A stretch of DNA of 64,000 nt, taken from NCBI GenBank assembly GCA_050302475.1, contig JBNLBF010000012.1, positions 1-64,000 of the forward strand. The letters run 5' to 3'. Shown piece by piece: positions 52,299 to 62,700 of the stretch. The notes beneath the pieces were generated by a model. It was not told the DNA's origin, made no database searches, and saw nothing but the letters and a program-made list of their open reading frames with translations. The number at the start of each line of letters is the position of its first letter. Position 1 is the first letter of the stretch. The position numbers were made by a program, and so were the translations under genes. This DNA is from NORP23 sp050302475 (GTDB taxonomy: Bacteria; Pseudomonadota; Alphaproteobacteria; Rhodobacterales; Rhodobacteraceae).

Positions 52299-53240
52299 TT
52301 AGAACGGGCTGTCCGGATAGTAGAATTTAGCGGCATTTTCCGGCGTGATCAGAACCGAACCGATGATGAAGTCACCCGAAACCGGCGCGGTGGACACGAA
52401 GTTCAGCGCGGTCAGTTCAATTGCGGTGGCGATCATCGAAGGCGGATAGGTCACGTCTGCCGGGATCATGGTGTCGCCGTCGCGAACGCGGGCAACCATT
52501 TCTTTCATCCCTGCGCCACCCAGAACGAACTGGATGTCATCGCGGCCAGCGGCTTCGATTGCGGCCAGAACGCCGATTGCCATGTCATCATCCGATGCCC
52601 AGACAGCGTCGATTTCCGGATATTTGGACAGGAAGTCCTGCATCACGGTGAAGCTGTCGTCACGGTTCCAGTTGCCGTGCTCCATGCCAAGGATCTCGAT
52701 ACCCGAGCCTTCGATGGCGGACTGGAAGCCCTCGACACGTTCATTGTCGATGGTGGTCGGGATACCGCGCAGAACGACGATTTTACCGCCGTCCGGCATT
52801 TTCGAAACCATGTATTCGCCGGATGTCACACCGAAACCGGGGTTGTCACCCGCGACATACAGGTCCTCGATACCCTCTTCGGACAGGCCACGGTCAACAA
52901 CTGTTACCCATGCACCACTGTCAGCGACACCTTTGACCGGACCGGTCAGAGGCTCTGATTCAAATGGCAGAACGACGAGCGCGGAGATGTTGCGGGTGGC
53001 AACCATGTCCTCGATATCGTTGACCTGCTTTGCCGGATCAGATGCTGTTGCGAGCACGAAATCCAGTTCCGGATAGGTGGCTTCCAGACGGTCAACGGCT
53101 TCCTGAGCGTGGAAGTTCATGCCCCCTGCCCAGCCATGTGTTGCCGCCGGGATCGACACGCCGATCACGGTTTGTGCAGCTGCCGGAACAGCAGCAATTG
53201 CTGCCAGCGTTACTGCGCCTAGTAGATGTTTCATTCCCAT
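52299..53240 (-). CDS. Sugar-type periplasmic binding protein (ABC)
   Basis: A 313-residue PBP type I substrate-binding protein of the ribose-binding-like group. Signal peptide MGMKHLLGAVTLAAIAAVPA, cleavage near AAA-Q. Typical core: TVIGVSIPAATHGWAGGMNF, YPEIDAVWASDDDMAIGVL. The frame opens at 53321, but GGAGGAG fits ATG at 53240. Last gene of the sugar transport module; substrate unknown, though a sugar or polyol is likely given its neighbours. Confidence 0.9.
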   Translation of the reverse strand: MGMKHLLGAVTLAAIAAVPAAAQTVIGVSIPAATHGWAGGMNFHAQEAVDRLEATYPELDFVLATASDPAKQVNDIEDMVATRNISALVVLPFESEPLTGPVKGVADSGAWVTVVDRGLSEEGIEDLYVAGDNPGFGVTSGEYMVSKMPDGGKIVVLRGIPTTIDNERVEGFQSAIEGSGIEILGMEHGNWNRDDSFTVMQDFLSKYPEIDAVWASDDDMAIGVLAAIEAAGRDDIQFVLGGAGMKEMVARVRDGDTMIPADVTYPPSMIATAIELTALNFVSTAPVSGDFIIGSVLITPENAAKFYYPDSPF

Positions 53241-53263
53241 TTTGGGTTCTCCTCCCTTAAAGT

Positions 53264-53277
53264 GGTCCAAATGGACC
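53264..53277 (-). other. Short hairpin between permease and binding-protein genes
   Basis: GGTCCA (53264-53269) and TGGACC (53272-53277) are perfect inverted repeats with a 2-base spacer, just upstream of the binding-protein ribosome binding site. It may be a processing or stabilising element; evidence is limited to the repeat. Confidence 0.3.
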
Positions 53278-53286
53278 GGTTTTCGG

Positions 53287-54249
53287 CTATCGCGTTGCTT
53301 TCTTGTCGCGTTGCAACACAACAGCCAGAATAATTATTACGCCCTGAATAGCGCCGTTGAGATATGGGCTGACATAGTCGGTCAGGTTCAACAGATTGCC
53401 AATCAGGCTTAGAATTAACACACCGATAACGGTTCCCCACACGCGGCCAAAGCCGCCCTGCAGGGTGGTGCCCCCGATAATCACCGCAGCAATCGCTTCC
53501 AGTTCCCACAGAACACCCGTGGAGCTGGAGGCGGAGCCAAGCCGCGGGACATACATGATCGTCGCCACACCGACGAGGATACCGAGTATTACGTAGGTGG
53601 CCGTGCGCACACGATCAACATGCACCGCCGAATACCGCGCAACCTGTTCGTTGGACCCGATAGCCGCGCAGTGGCGGCCATAGGCGGTGTAGCGCATGGC
53701 GATCTCGCCCAATATCGCGACGAGTGCGAACACGATGATCGGCCAGGAAATGCCAAGGATACCGTCGTAATAGACGGGCCGGTAAAAGGTGCGCATGTTG
53801 AAATCAAGGGAAATCGTGCCCCCGTCCGCCAGCCACGTGACCAGCGAGCGGAAGATACCGAGACCGCCAAGGGTCACGATAAATGCCTCGATCCGCATTT
53901 TGGTGATCAGCAGACCGTTCATCAGGCCCGCGAGAAACCCCAGCACCAACGCCGCGACCATGCCCAGCAGAACAACGCTGACGCTTATGCCCATCGAAGG
54001 GATCAGGTAGTTCATGATCAGGATCATGACACCGGCAATAAAAGCTGCCATCGACCCGACCGACAGATCCAGCCCGCCAGCGGTGATCACAAAGGTCATG
54101 CCGACAGCGATAATGCCGATAAAGGCCGAGCGGGACAGAACATTGGTGATGTTTCCGGCGCTCAAGAAATTCTCGTTCATGAGGGTGCCGGCGATGACCA
54201 GAACGATCAGCGCGATAATCGGGCCCCAGACTTTCAGATCAAACTTCAT
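53287..54249 (-). CDS. Sugar ABC transporter permease (RbsC-like)
   Basis: A 320-residue permease of the ribose/galactose type with about eight to ten helices; VITAGGLDLSVGSMAAFIAG (about 56-75) and YGRHCAAIGSNEQVARYSAVHVD (about 189-211) are family hallmarks. The ATG overlaps the ATPase stop by four bases. It forms the pore with the double ATPase upstream. Confidence 0.92.
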   Translation of the reverse strand: MKFDLKVWGPIIALIVLVIAGTLMNENFLSAGNITNVLSRSAFIGIIAVGMTFVITAGGLDLSVGSMAAFIAGVMILIMNYLIPSMGISVSVVLLGMVAALVLGFLAGLMNGLLITKMRIEAFIVTLGGLGIFRSLVTWLADGGTISLDFNMRTFYRPVYYDGILGISWPIIVFALVAILGEIAMRYTAYGRHCAAIGSNEQVARYSAVHVDRVRTATYVILGILVGVATIMYVPRLGSASSSTGVLWELEAIAAVIIGGTTLQGGFGRVWGTVIGVLILSLIGNLLNLTDYVSPYLNGAIQGVIIILAVVLQRDKKATR

Positions 54250-55769
54250 GTGTCCCCACTCGTTATCCCCATGGCCAGTCTGACGATGCTGGCTTCGTTT
54301 ACATTGTCGCCTTCAACCTCACCCGCAACATGGCCAAGGCGCATCACCACGACGCGGTTGGCAAGGCCGATGACCTCGGCCATTTCGGACGAGATCACGA
54401 TGACGCTTTTGCCCTCACCCGCGAGGCGGTGAATAAAGTCGTAGATTTGCTGTTTCGTGCCGATGTCGATGCCGCGTGTCGGTTCGTCAATGATCACGAT
54501 TTCCGGTTCCGCCAGCATGGTTTTGGCGAGCAGCAGCTTTTGCTGATTGCCGCCGGACAGGTTACCGACCTTTACTTCGCGATACGGCGCGCGGATGTCG
54601 AATTCTTCGATGGATTTGTCGAGCGCGGCCTCTTCAGCTTTGCCATCAATCAACCCGTGCGAGAATTTCTTCAGCGCCAGCAGGGTTAGGTTTTCTTTCA
54701 TGCCCTGATTGAGCAGCAGCCCACGGGCCTTGCGATCCTCCGTCAGGTAGACGACCCCGGCGCGGCGGGCATCTTCGACGTTGCGGATGCGGATCGGCTC
54801 ACCGTTGATCTTGATGTCGCCGGTGGCATGGCAGGCACCGATGATGCCCTCCATCAATTCGGTGCGGCCAGATCCGATCAATCCGGCAAAGCCGAGGATT
54901 TCACCGCGTTTCAGGTGGAATGACGCATCATGGACGTAACGCCCGACGCCGATATTGCTGACCTCCAACACCGTTTCGCCCGCGTCGGTGCGTTTGGCGG
55001 GGAAGAGATTGGACATCTCCCGACCCACCATGGCGGTGGCCATCTCTTCTTCGCTGAGGTCACTTGCCGGGGCTGTCAGAACATGGCGACCGTCGCGCAG
55101 GACGGTGACGCGGTCGGCGATGCGTTTCACCTCTTCCAGCTTGTGCGAGGTATAAAGGATTGCAACACCTTCTGCCCGCAATCGGTCAATCTGTTTGAAC
55201 AGAACCTCTGCCTCGCTACTGGTCAGGGCGGCGGTTGGTTCATCCATGATCAGCACACGGGCGTTGCGGGACAGCGCCTTTGAAATCTCCACCATCTGCA
55301 TTTCCGGCACCGAAATATCGCTGATCCGGGCGGTTGGCGAAACGTTGGTTTCCAGTTGCCCCAGCAATTCGGCGGTTTTCGCGCGCATCGCTTTCTGATC
55401 CAGCAACCAACCTTTTTTCAACTCCCGTCCCAGAAACACATTTTCTTCGACGGTCAATTGTTCGGCGAGGTTGAATTCCTGATGGATCAGTTCAACGCCT
55501 TCGTCCTCGGCATCTTCTGCCGATCCGAACTCCACGGGGTTGCCATCAAGGATAATCTCGCCTTCGCTGGCTCCGATATATCCGGTCATGATTTTCATGG
55601 TGGTGGATTTGCCCGCGCCGTTTTCGCCAATCAGGGCGTGAACCTCGCCGGGGCGAAGGTCAAAGTTCAGGTCAAACAGCACCTGCACGGGACCGAAGAA
55701 ACGCGAGACGTTCTTCAGTTCCAGAACCGGGTTCGGCTCAGTCTCCAGCACAGGTGCGGTTGCTGTCAT
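54246..55769 (-). CDS. Sugar ABC transporter double ATPase (RbsA-like)
   Basis: A 507-residue protein with two fused ATPase domains. The first has canonical Walker A GENGAGKSTTM (about 48-58), signature and Walker B VLIMDEPTAAL; the second has the degenerate A motif GLIGSGRTELMEG (about 294-306), as usual in RbsA/MglA, with LSGGNQQKLLLAK and Walker B IVIIDEPTRGID. It is one base after the Gfo/Idh gene. Confidence 0.94.
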   Translation of the reverse strand: MTATAPVLETEPNPVLELKNVSRFFGPVQVLFDLNFDLRPGEVHALIGENGAGKSTTMKIMTGYIGASEGEIILDGNPVEFGSAEDAEDEGVELIHQEFNLAEQLTVEENVFLGRELKKGWLLDQKAMRAKTAELLGQLETNVSPTARISDISVPEMQMVEISKALSRNARVLIMDEPTAALTSSEAEVLFKQIDRLRAEGVAILYTSHKLEEVKRIADRVTVLRDGRHVLTAPASDLSEEEMATAMVGREMSNLFPAKRTDAGETVLEVSNIGVGRYVHDASFHLKRGEILGFAGLIGSGRTELMEGIIGACHATGDIKINGEPIRIRNVEDARRAGVVYLTEDRKARGLLLNQGMKENLTLLALKKFSHGLIDGKAEEAALDKSIEEFDIRAPYREVKVGNLSGGNQQKLLLAKTMLAEPEIVIIDEPTRGIDIGTKQQIYDFIHRLAGEGKSVIVISSEMAEVIGLANRVVVMRLGHVAGEVEGDNVNEASIVRLAMGITSGDT

Positions 55770-55770
55770 G

Positions 55771-56946
55771 TCAGATACCGAACGATACCCAGGCGCTGTT
55801 GCGCTTTGACGATTTCACGCAGGCGTCGATGAAGGCCATGCCGTTCATGCCGTCCTCGATCCCCGGGAACAGGACACCGTCGGGGACGGGTTTGCCCTCG
55901 CGGTGCGCCATAATGGCTTCGGCGGCTTCATTATAGATGGTTGCGAACCCTTCCAGATAGCCCTCAGGATGGCCCGGTGGGATACGGCTGACTCGACCAG
56001 CGGCCTCGCCAGACCCGGCCCCGCCTCGGGTGATCAGACGCTTGGGTTCGCCAAACGGTGTGTACCAAAGATAATTCGGATCTTCCTGCGCCCAAGAAAT
56101 GCCGCCCTTGTCGCCGTAGACGCGCAAGGTCAGGCCATTTTCATTGCCGGGTGCCACCTGCGACGACCAGACCATGCCTTTGGCTCCGCCTTTCATGCGC
56201 AGCATGATATGGGCGTTGTCATCAACCCGGCGACCCGGCACGAAACTGTGCAGATCAGCCGCGAGGCTTTCGGTTTCCAATCCGGTTACGAAGCTGAGCA
56301 GATTAAACGCATGTGTGCCGATATCACCGATCGAGCCCCCGGCCCCGGAGCGTTCCGGGTCGGTGCGCCATTCGGCCTGTTTGGACCCTGCGCTTTCCTC
56401 GTCCTTGGTCAGCCAGTCCTGTGCATACTCCGCCTGAATGACCCTGATCGTGCCCAGTTCGCCATTTGCGATCATCTCGCGGGCCTGACGGATCATGGGG
56501 TAGCCAGTATAGTTGTGGGTCAGCACAAACAGCGCGTCGGAGTTTTCGACCGCCTTTGCCATTTTCCGCGCGTCCTGCACGGTAGATGTCAGCGGCTTGT
56601 CGCAGATCACATGTATTCCGCGCTTCAGGAACTCGCGCGCGGCAGCAAAATGGACATGGTTCGGGGTTACGATGGCCACCGCCTCGATCCCGTTTTTCAA
56701 CCGCGCTTCGCGCTTGGCCATGTCGGTGAAGTTTTCGTAAATGCGATCCGGCGCCAGACCCAACGCCTCACCTGAAGCCTTCGCCTTCTCCGGGGTCGAG
56801 GACAGCGCCCCCGCCACCAGTTCATATTTATCGTCAATCCGCGCGGCGATCCGGTGAACGGCGCCGATAAAGGCATCATTGCCACCACCAACCATGCCAA
56901 GGCGGATACGACCCGAAAGGTTTTCGTTACGTCCTGAAATAGCCAT
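55771..56946 (-). CDS. Gfo/Idh/MocA-family dehydrogenase
   Basis: A 391-residue NAD(P)-dependent sugar or inositol dehydrogenase. Rossmann motif RLGMVGGGNDAFIGAVHR (about 14-31), the family EKP-like step VICDKPLTSTVQDA (about 111-124) with Lys115, and GGSIGDIGTHAFNLLSFV for the substrate-domain histidine. The frame opens at 57015, but the ATG at 56946 follows GGAG and lies four bases after the isomerase stop. Related proteins oxidise inositols or anhydrosugars; the substrate is unknown. Confidence 0.9.
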   Translation of the reverse strand: MAISGRNENLSGRIRLGMVGGGNDAFIGAVHRIAARIDDKYELVAGALSSTPEKAKASGEALGLAPDRIYENFTDMAKREARLKNGIEAVAIVTPNHVHFAAAREFLKRGIHVICDKPLTSTVQDARKMAKAVENSDALFVLTHNYTGYPMIRQAREMIANGELGTIRVIQAEYAQDWLTKDEESAGSKQAEWRTDPERSGAGGSIGDIGTHAFNLLSFVTGLETESLAADLHSFVPGRRVDDNAHIMLRMKGGAKGMVWSSQVAPGNENGLTLRVYGDKGGISWAQEDPNYLWYTPFGEPKRLITRGGAGSGEAAGRVSRIPPGHPEGYLEGFATIYNEAAEAIMAHREGKPVPDGVLFPGIEDGMNGMAFIDACVKSSKRNSAWVSFGI

Positions 56947-56950
56947 GAGC

Positions 56951-58006
56951 TTACTCCAGTCCCAGTGCGCGACGGTTTGCGGCCTCGTCGGTGCCACCAC
57001 CGGCGAAATCGTCAAACGCTTTTTCAGTCACGCGGATGATGTGATCCTTGACGAATTGCGCGCCTTCGCGGGCACCGTCTTCGGGATGTTTCAGGCAGCA
57101 TTCCCATTCGACCACGGCCCAGCCATCGAAATCATTGGCCGCCATTTTGGAGAAGATCGCGCCGAAATCGACCTGACCGTCACCAAGCGAGCGGAACCGC
57201 CCTGCCCGGTCCACCCAGCTTTGGAAGCCGGAATAGACACCCTGCCGACCTGTCGGATTGAACTCAGCATCCTTGACGTGGAACATTTTGATCCGGTCTT
57301 TGTAAATGTCGATATTGTCAAGATAATCAAGACATTGCAGGACATAGTGCGACGGATCATAGAGCATGTTTGCGCGCGCATGATTTCCAGTGCGCTCCAG
57401 GAACATCTCGAACGTTATGCCGTCATGCAGGTCCTCGCCGGGATGAATTTCATAGCAGAGGTCAACGTTATGTTCGTCGGCAAAATCGAGGATCGGTTTC
57501 CAGCGCTTCGCCAGTTCGTCAAACGCCGTTTCCACCAGACCCGCAGGCCGCTGTGGCCATGGGTAGAGGAACGGCCAGACCAGCGCGCCGGAAAAGGTTG
57601 CATGTTCGGTGATGCCGAGGTTTTTCGACGCCTGAATGGCTTTCTTGACCTGAGACACCGCCCATTCCTGCCGGGCCTTCGGATTACCCTGCACTTCGGG
57701 GGCGGCAAAGGCGTCGAATGCCTCGTCATACACCGGATGCACTGCAACCAACTGGCCCTGAAGGTGCGTGGACAGTTCCGTAATCTCTACCCCGTTTTCG
57801 CGGGCGACACCCGCCAGTTCATCGCAGTAATCTTTCGACGTCGCCGCCTTGTCCAGATCAAACAGACGACCGTCCCAGCTGGGAACCTGAACGCCTTTAT
57901 AGCCGACTTCCGCCGCCCATTTTGTGATGCTGTCCCAGGAATTGAACGGTGCGTCGTCACCGGCAAATTGCGCAAGAAAGAGCGCAGGCCCTTTGATGGT
58001 CTTCAT
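56951..58006 (-). CDS. Sugar phosphate isomerase/epimerase family protein
   Basis: A 351-residue TIM-barrel of the xylose isomerase-like (AP endonuclease 2) group. Metal-binding landmarks include CYEIHPGEDLHDG, YDPSHYVLQCLDYLDN, FHVKDAEFN and AVVEWECC. First gene of the sugar operon. The frame opens at 58018; I prefer the ATG at 58006, preceded by a GGGGGAG element. Typical partner of Gfo/Idh dehydrogenases in polyol or uncommon sugar breakdown. Confidence 0.88.
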   Translation of the reverse strand: MKTIKGPALFLAQFAGDDAPFNSWDSITKWAAEVGYKGVQVPSWDGRLFDLDKAATSKDYCDELAGVARENGVEITELSTHLQGQLVAVHPVYDEAFDAFAAPEVQGNPKARQEWAVSQVKKAIQASKNLGITEHATFSGALVWPFLYPWPQRPAGLVETAFDELAKRWKPILDFADEHNVDLCYEIHPGEDLHDGITFEMFLERTGNHARANMLYDPSHYVLQCLDYLDNIDIYKDRIKMFHVKDAEFNPTGRQGVYSGFQSWVDRAGRFRSLGDGQVDFGAIFSKMAANDFDGWAVVEWECCLKHPEDGAREGAQFVKDHIIRVTEKAFDDFAGGGTDEAANRRALGLE

Positions 58007-58310
58007 ATCTCCCCCCAAATGTGGAACCGGTGTTGATCACCGGATAAGTTTTCAGACTCGCGCGCAGACAATTCAGTTCTGCACATTTATCGTATAAATC
58101 AAATATGAACGTTGAGACCGGCGAATTCAAACAGATTTTTTTTCGAACTAAATAAAATCGGGAGTTAAAAGGAAATTCTTTCTACAAATCGCGCTTTATT
58201 GGCACTCAATTCAGAAATTGCAGCCTGTCTGAAGAAAAAGTGACGTAAATCCGCTTGTCTTACGTATCAATCACTCAGAGAATAGAAAAAACCAGCATCC
58301 GGATGCATCC
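58007..58310. promoter_or_regulatory. Divergent promoter region with two palindromes
   Basis: About 300 bases, AT-rich in the middle (58080-58200). Near the sugar operon it holds CCGGTG-TTGAT-CACCGG (58027-58043), a candidate repressor site or leader stem 21 bases before the isomerase start. Near the efflux operon it holds a perfect 12-base palindrome GCATCCGGATGC (58295-58306) ending four bases before that start. No gene is visible. Confidence 0.5.
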
Positions 58311-59780
58311 ATGAATTTTCTTTTCCGCAGTTTTCTGGGCCTGTTTCTGTTTGCCCTGACAGTTGGGCTTGTTGTCTTGGCAGGCGCGCAAGTCTTCTGG
58401 GCAATCAATGAAAGTCAGCAGGAGGAACAACGCTTCCCGCCGACACAGGAACGCGAATTTACCGTCAATGTTGACAAGTTTACGCCAACCAGCGTCGTGC
58501 CGGTGATTACGGCTTATGGCAATGTCAAAAGCTGGCGGACGCTGCAACTGCGCACAACGGTCGGCGGCGCGGTGGTGGAGATGTCCCCTAACCTGCGTGA
58601 CGGTGGGATCGTGACTGCGGGAGAGGTTTTGTTGCAGATCGATCCGTCAAAAGCGGAATCTGCACTATCGCTGAGCCGGATTGATCTGAGCGAAGCCGAA
58701 GCGGAATTGGTCGAGGCGCAAGATGCCTTGTCCGGTGCGGAGGCCGAACTGGCACTGGCGGTTTCCCAGCGCGACCTGCGGGTGCAGGCTCTGACGCGTC
58801 AGCAGGATCTGAAAGCCCGGGGCGTTGGGACCGATGCAGATATCGAAACGGCGCAGCTGGCATTGGCGAGCGCGGAACAGGCTTTGTTGAACCTCGAAAC
58901 CTCGTTGACACAGGCGAAAAGCCGGATCGCGCGGGCGAAAATTTCCGTGGAACGGCAGGAGATCGCTGTGGCCGAGGCCGAGCGCACCTTGCAGGAATCC
59001 ACAATAACCGCGCAGTTTGATGGGATCATTAATGATGTGACGGCGGCACTGGGTGGCATTGTGTCAGCTAACGAAGTGGTTGGCAGCCTGCTGGACCCAA
59101 CGGCGCTTGAGGTCGCCTTCCGGGTATCAAACACGCAATACTCACGCCTGCTCGACGAAAATGGCGAGCTGCGAATTCTTCCCGTTGAAATGGTATTGGA
59201 ACTGGACAATCTGCCCTTCACCATCACCGGTCAGATCGCACGCGAGGATGCCGAGGTTGGCGAAGGCCAAAGCGGGCGCGTGATTTATGCGCAATTGACC
59301 GAAGATGTAACCGGCCTGCTGCGGCCCGGAGATTTTGTGACCGTTTCCATTCGGGAACCGGAAATGCAAAATATGTTTGTCATTCCATCCACCGCCGCAG
59401 CGTCAGATGGTCGTGTGCTAGTGGTCGGCGAGGAAAACCGGCTGGACGAGATCAATGTCGACATTCTTCGCCGTCAGGGGAATCAACTGATTGTGGCCAA
59501 TGCACCAGCCGGTGTTGAATATGTCACTGCCCGATCGCCGCAAATTGGTCTGGGGATCAAAATCAAACCCTTGCGCAGCGTAGATGGTCAGGTTGTGGTG
59601 GAAGAGGCCGAACCAGAACTGATCACACTTGATGACGAGCGGCGCGCCCGGCTGATCAGCTTCGTCGAAAGCAACGACCGGATGCCCGAGGAAATAAAAA
59701 CCCGGATCCTGACGCAATTGTCCGAACCCGAAGTCCCCAAAGACGTGGTTGAACGTCTGGAGAGCCGGATGGGAGGCTGA
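58311..59780 (+). CDS. RND efflux membrane-fusion (adaptor) protein
   Basis: A 489-residue periplasmic adaptor with an N-terminal membrane anchor (about 7-28), lipoyl/barrel parts flanking a coiled hairpin (about 115-225, rich in Ala/Glu/Gln: SRIDLSEAEAELVEAQDALS) and a beta barrel. It is about 100 residues longer than typical; the extra C-terminal stretch is charged (DDERRARLISFVESNDRMPE). Two bases separate it from the RND gene. No outer-membrane channel gene is adjacent. Confidence 0.9.
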   Translation: MNFLFRSFLGLFLFALTVGLVVLAGAQVFWAINESQQEEQRFPPTQEREFTVNVDKFTPTSVVPVITAYGNVKSWRTLQLRTTVGGAVVEMSPNLRDGGIVTAGEVLLQIDPSKAESALSLSRIDLSEAEAELVEAQDALSGAEAELALAVSQRDLRVQALTRQQDLKARGVGTDADIETAQLALASAEQALLNLETSLTQAKSRIARAKISVERQEIAVAEAERTLQESTITAQFDGIINDVTAALGGIVSANEVVGSLLDPTALEVAFRVSNTQYSRLLDENGELRILPVEMVLELDNLPFTITGQIAREDAEVGEGQSGRVIYAQLTEDVTGLLRPGDFVTVSIREPEMQNMFVIPSTAAASDGRVLVVGEENRLDEINVDILRRQGNQLIVANAPAGVEYVTARSPQIGLGIKIKPLRSVDGQVVVEEAEPELITLDDERRARLISFVESNDRMPEEIKTRILTQLSEPEVPKDVVERLESRMGG

Positions 59781-59782
59781 GG

Positions 59783-62700
59783 ATGACGATCACACCCTAT
59801 CGGATATTTTCCTATTTCACGCGACATGCCACAATCGCCAATCTTTTGTTGATTGTCCTGCTGACACTGGGCGTGTTGGCCTCCACCAAAATCCGCTCGC
59901 AGTTCTTTCCTGATGTGGTGATCGAGGCGATCAACGTCTCCGTCAGTTGGTCGGGGGCCGGGCCGGAGGATGTGGATAACGCGATAATCTCACCCTTGGA
60001 AACAGCGTTGCTGACCGTAGAAGGCGTGGAAAGTTCGTCTTCGCGCGCTAACGAGGGCTCGGGGTCGATCCGTCTGGAATTTCTGCCCGGCACCGACATG
60101 GCGCAGGCCAATGAGGATGTGAAAGCGGCAGTGGATGCCGTGACCTCGCTGCCGGATACGGCCGAAGACCCTGTGGTTCGACGCTCGGCCTGGCGTGACC
60201 GTGTTACCGAGGTTCTGATCAGCGGCCCCGTGTCGCTGGAACAACTGGGCCGGTTCGCTGATGAATTTACCGCGCGTCTTTATCGCGATGGGATTACGCG
60301 CACGACGGTTTCAGGGTTCGAAGCCGGTGGAATTCGGGTGCTGGTCAGCGAGGATACGCTGGTTAAATTCAACCTGTCGCTGCGTGATGTTGCGAATGCG
60401 ATCAGCGCCCAAACCGAAACCAACCCGGCGGGTGAAGTGACGAGCCAGTCCTCGCGCCTGAGGACCGGAACAGAACGGCGCACGGCAGAAGAAATCGAAG
60501 CCTTGCCTGTGCGGATAAATGACGATGGCTCGCAATTGCTGATCAGCGACATTGCTGTCATCGAACAGGTTCGAGCCGATAGTGGTAGCGCCTATTTCAC
60601 CAACGATCAGCCCGCTGTGTTGCTGCGGGTGGATCGCTCCGATGAAGGTGACGCTATTGCCATGCAATATGCGGTTGAAGAGGCGGCAGAGGCATTTCAG
60701 GAAACGCTACCGCGTGGCACGACGGTTGAACTGATCAACACGCGGGCGGAACAGATTACCGACCGCCTGTCGATCCTGTTTGAAAACGGCCTGCTGGGAT
60801 TGGTGCTGGTACTGATCCTGCTGTATCTTTTCTTGGGTGCACGTACGGCCTTTTGGGTCGCGGCAGGCATTCCTGTTGCGATGTTCTCGGCAATTGCGCT
60901 GATGTATGTCGCCGGGCTGACCTTTAATATGATTTCGCTGTTTGCCCTCATCATTACACTGGGGATCGTGGTGGATGACGCGATTGTTCTGGGGGAACAT
61001 GCCGATTTCCGCGCGCGACGGCTGGGCGAAGGTCCTACCGAGGCGGCGGAAAATGCCGCGACACGCATGGCCTCGCCTATTTTTTCGTCTACCATTACGA
61101 CGATCCTCGCGTTTTTTGCGCTTGTCGCCATTGGAGGGCGGTTCGGATCGCTGATCGCGGATATTCCCTTTACGGTGATCGCGGTGCTTGTCGCCTCGCT
61201 GGTGGAATGTTTCCTGATCCTGCCCAACCATATGCGGCATTCAATTGCTGCGGTTGCCAAAGCCCGTTGGTATGATTTCCCGAGCCGCCTGTTCAATATC
61301 GGGTTTAGATGGGTGCGCGAGCGACTGTTTGCGCCGTTGGTGCGCCTGATCCTCGTGCTGCGATATCCGGTGGTGGCCGGGATGCTGGTGCTGTTATCCA
61401 TGTCCGTGTCGATGTTCATCCGCGGAGACGTGACTTGGCGGTTCTTCAATTCGCCGGAACAGGGCTCGATCACCGGGAACATCGCCATGCTGCCCGGTGC
61501 GGATCGCGAAGATACGCTGGCGATGATATCCGAAGTGCAACGCGCCGTTACGGCCGTATCGGAACGGCTGGAAGCGGAGCACGGCGTTTTGCCTGTTACC
61601 CATGTTCTGGCTCAGATTGGTGGCACAACGGGACGTGGTCTGACAGGTCAGGATACGAAGGAACCGGACCAACTGGCCTCGGTTGATATTGGGTTGGTGG
61701 ATGCGGATCAGCGCCCCTATACCAGTTTTGAATTCCTGGCCGCCGTGCAGGAAGAAGTGACCTATCTGCCCTTGCTGGAGACCCTGTCATTCCGCAGGTT
61801 CGGCTTCGGCCCGGGCGGGGATTCGCTGGATGTGAGTTTCTATGGTCCTGATGCGCAGACCCTGAAGGCAGCCGCCGAATATCTGAAGGCGGAACTATCG
61901 AAACTCCCCGAGGTCAGCGCATTGGAAGACAGCCTTGCCTATGACAAGTCGGAATTGCTGCTGCAACTGACACCGCTTGGTGAAAGCCTTGGTTTTACGA
62001 CCGAGGCGCTGGGATCGGAGCTGCGTGATCGGCTGAGTGGGATCGAGGCGGCAAGCTTCCCCGATGGTGTCCGAACCGCAACGATCCGTGTTGAACTACC
62101 CGAAGGTGAAGTTGCCGCCGACTATCTGACCCGAACGTTGGTGCGCAGCAGCACCGGTGAATTCGTGGCGCTGTCTGACATCGTGACCATTGATGAATCG
62201 CTTGGGTTTTCGACGGTCCGGCGCGAAAACGGATTGCGCGTGATTACGGTCAACGGAGACATATCCGAAGACGACCCCGCCGCCGCTGCGCGCATCACCG
62301 AAAGCCTGCAGACGGAAATTCTGCCTGACGTGGCGTCCCGATTTGGTGTGGAATGGGTGATGGGAGGATTGGCCGAGCAGGAACGCGAATTTTTGTCCGA
62401 CGCGTTGGTCGGATTTACGCTGTGCCTGTTGGGGATTTACCTGACCCTGTCATGGATATTCGCCAGCTGGACCCGCCCGGTTGTGGTGATGGCTGTCATC
62501 CCCTTCGGGCTGGTTGGGACCATCTACGGCCATTACGCGTGGGACGTTCCGCTGTCGATGTTCACCGTGGTCGGACTGATCGGCATGTCGGGAATTGTCA
62601 TCAATGACTCGATCGTGCTGATTTCCACCATTCAGGAATATTCACGCCAACGCGCATTGGGGCCGGCAATCGTCGCCGCGACCACCGACCGTTTACGCCC

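Noticed and set aside
56879..58036. 385-codon plus-strand frame opposite the isomerase gene
   Set aside because: Shadow of a conserved TIM-barrel gene; no domain recognised.
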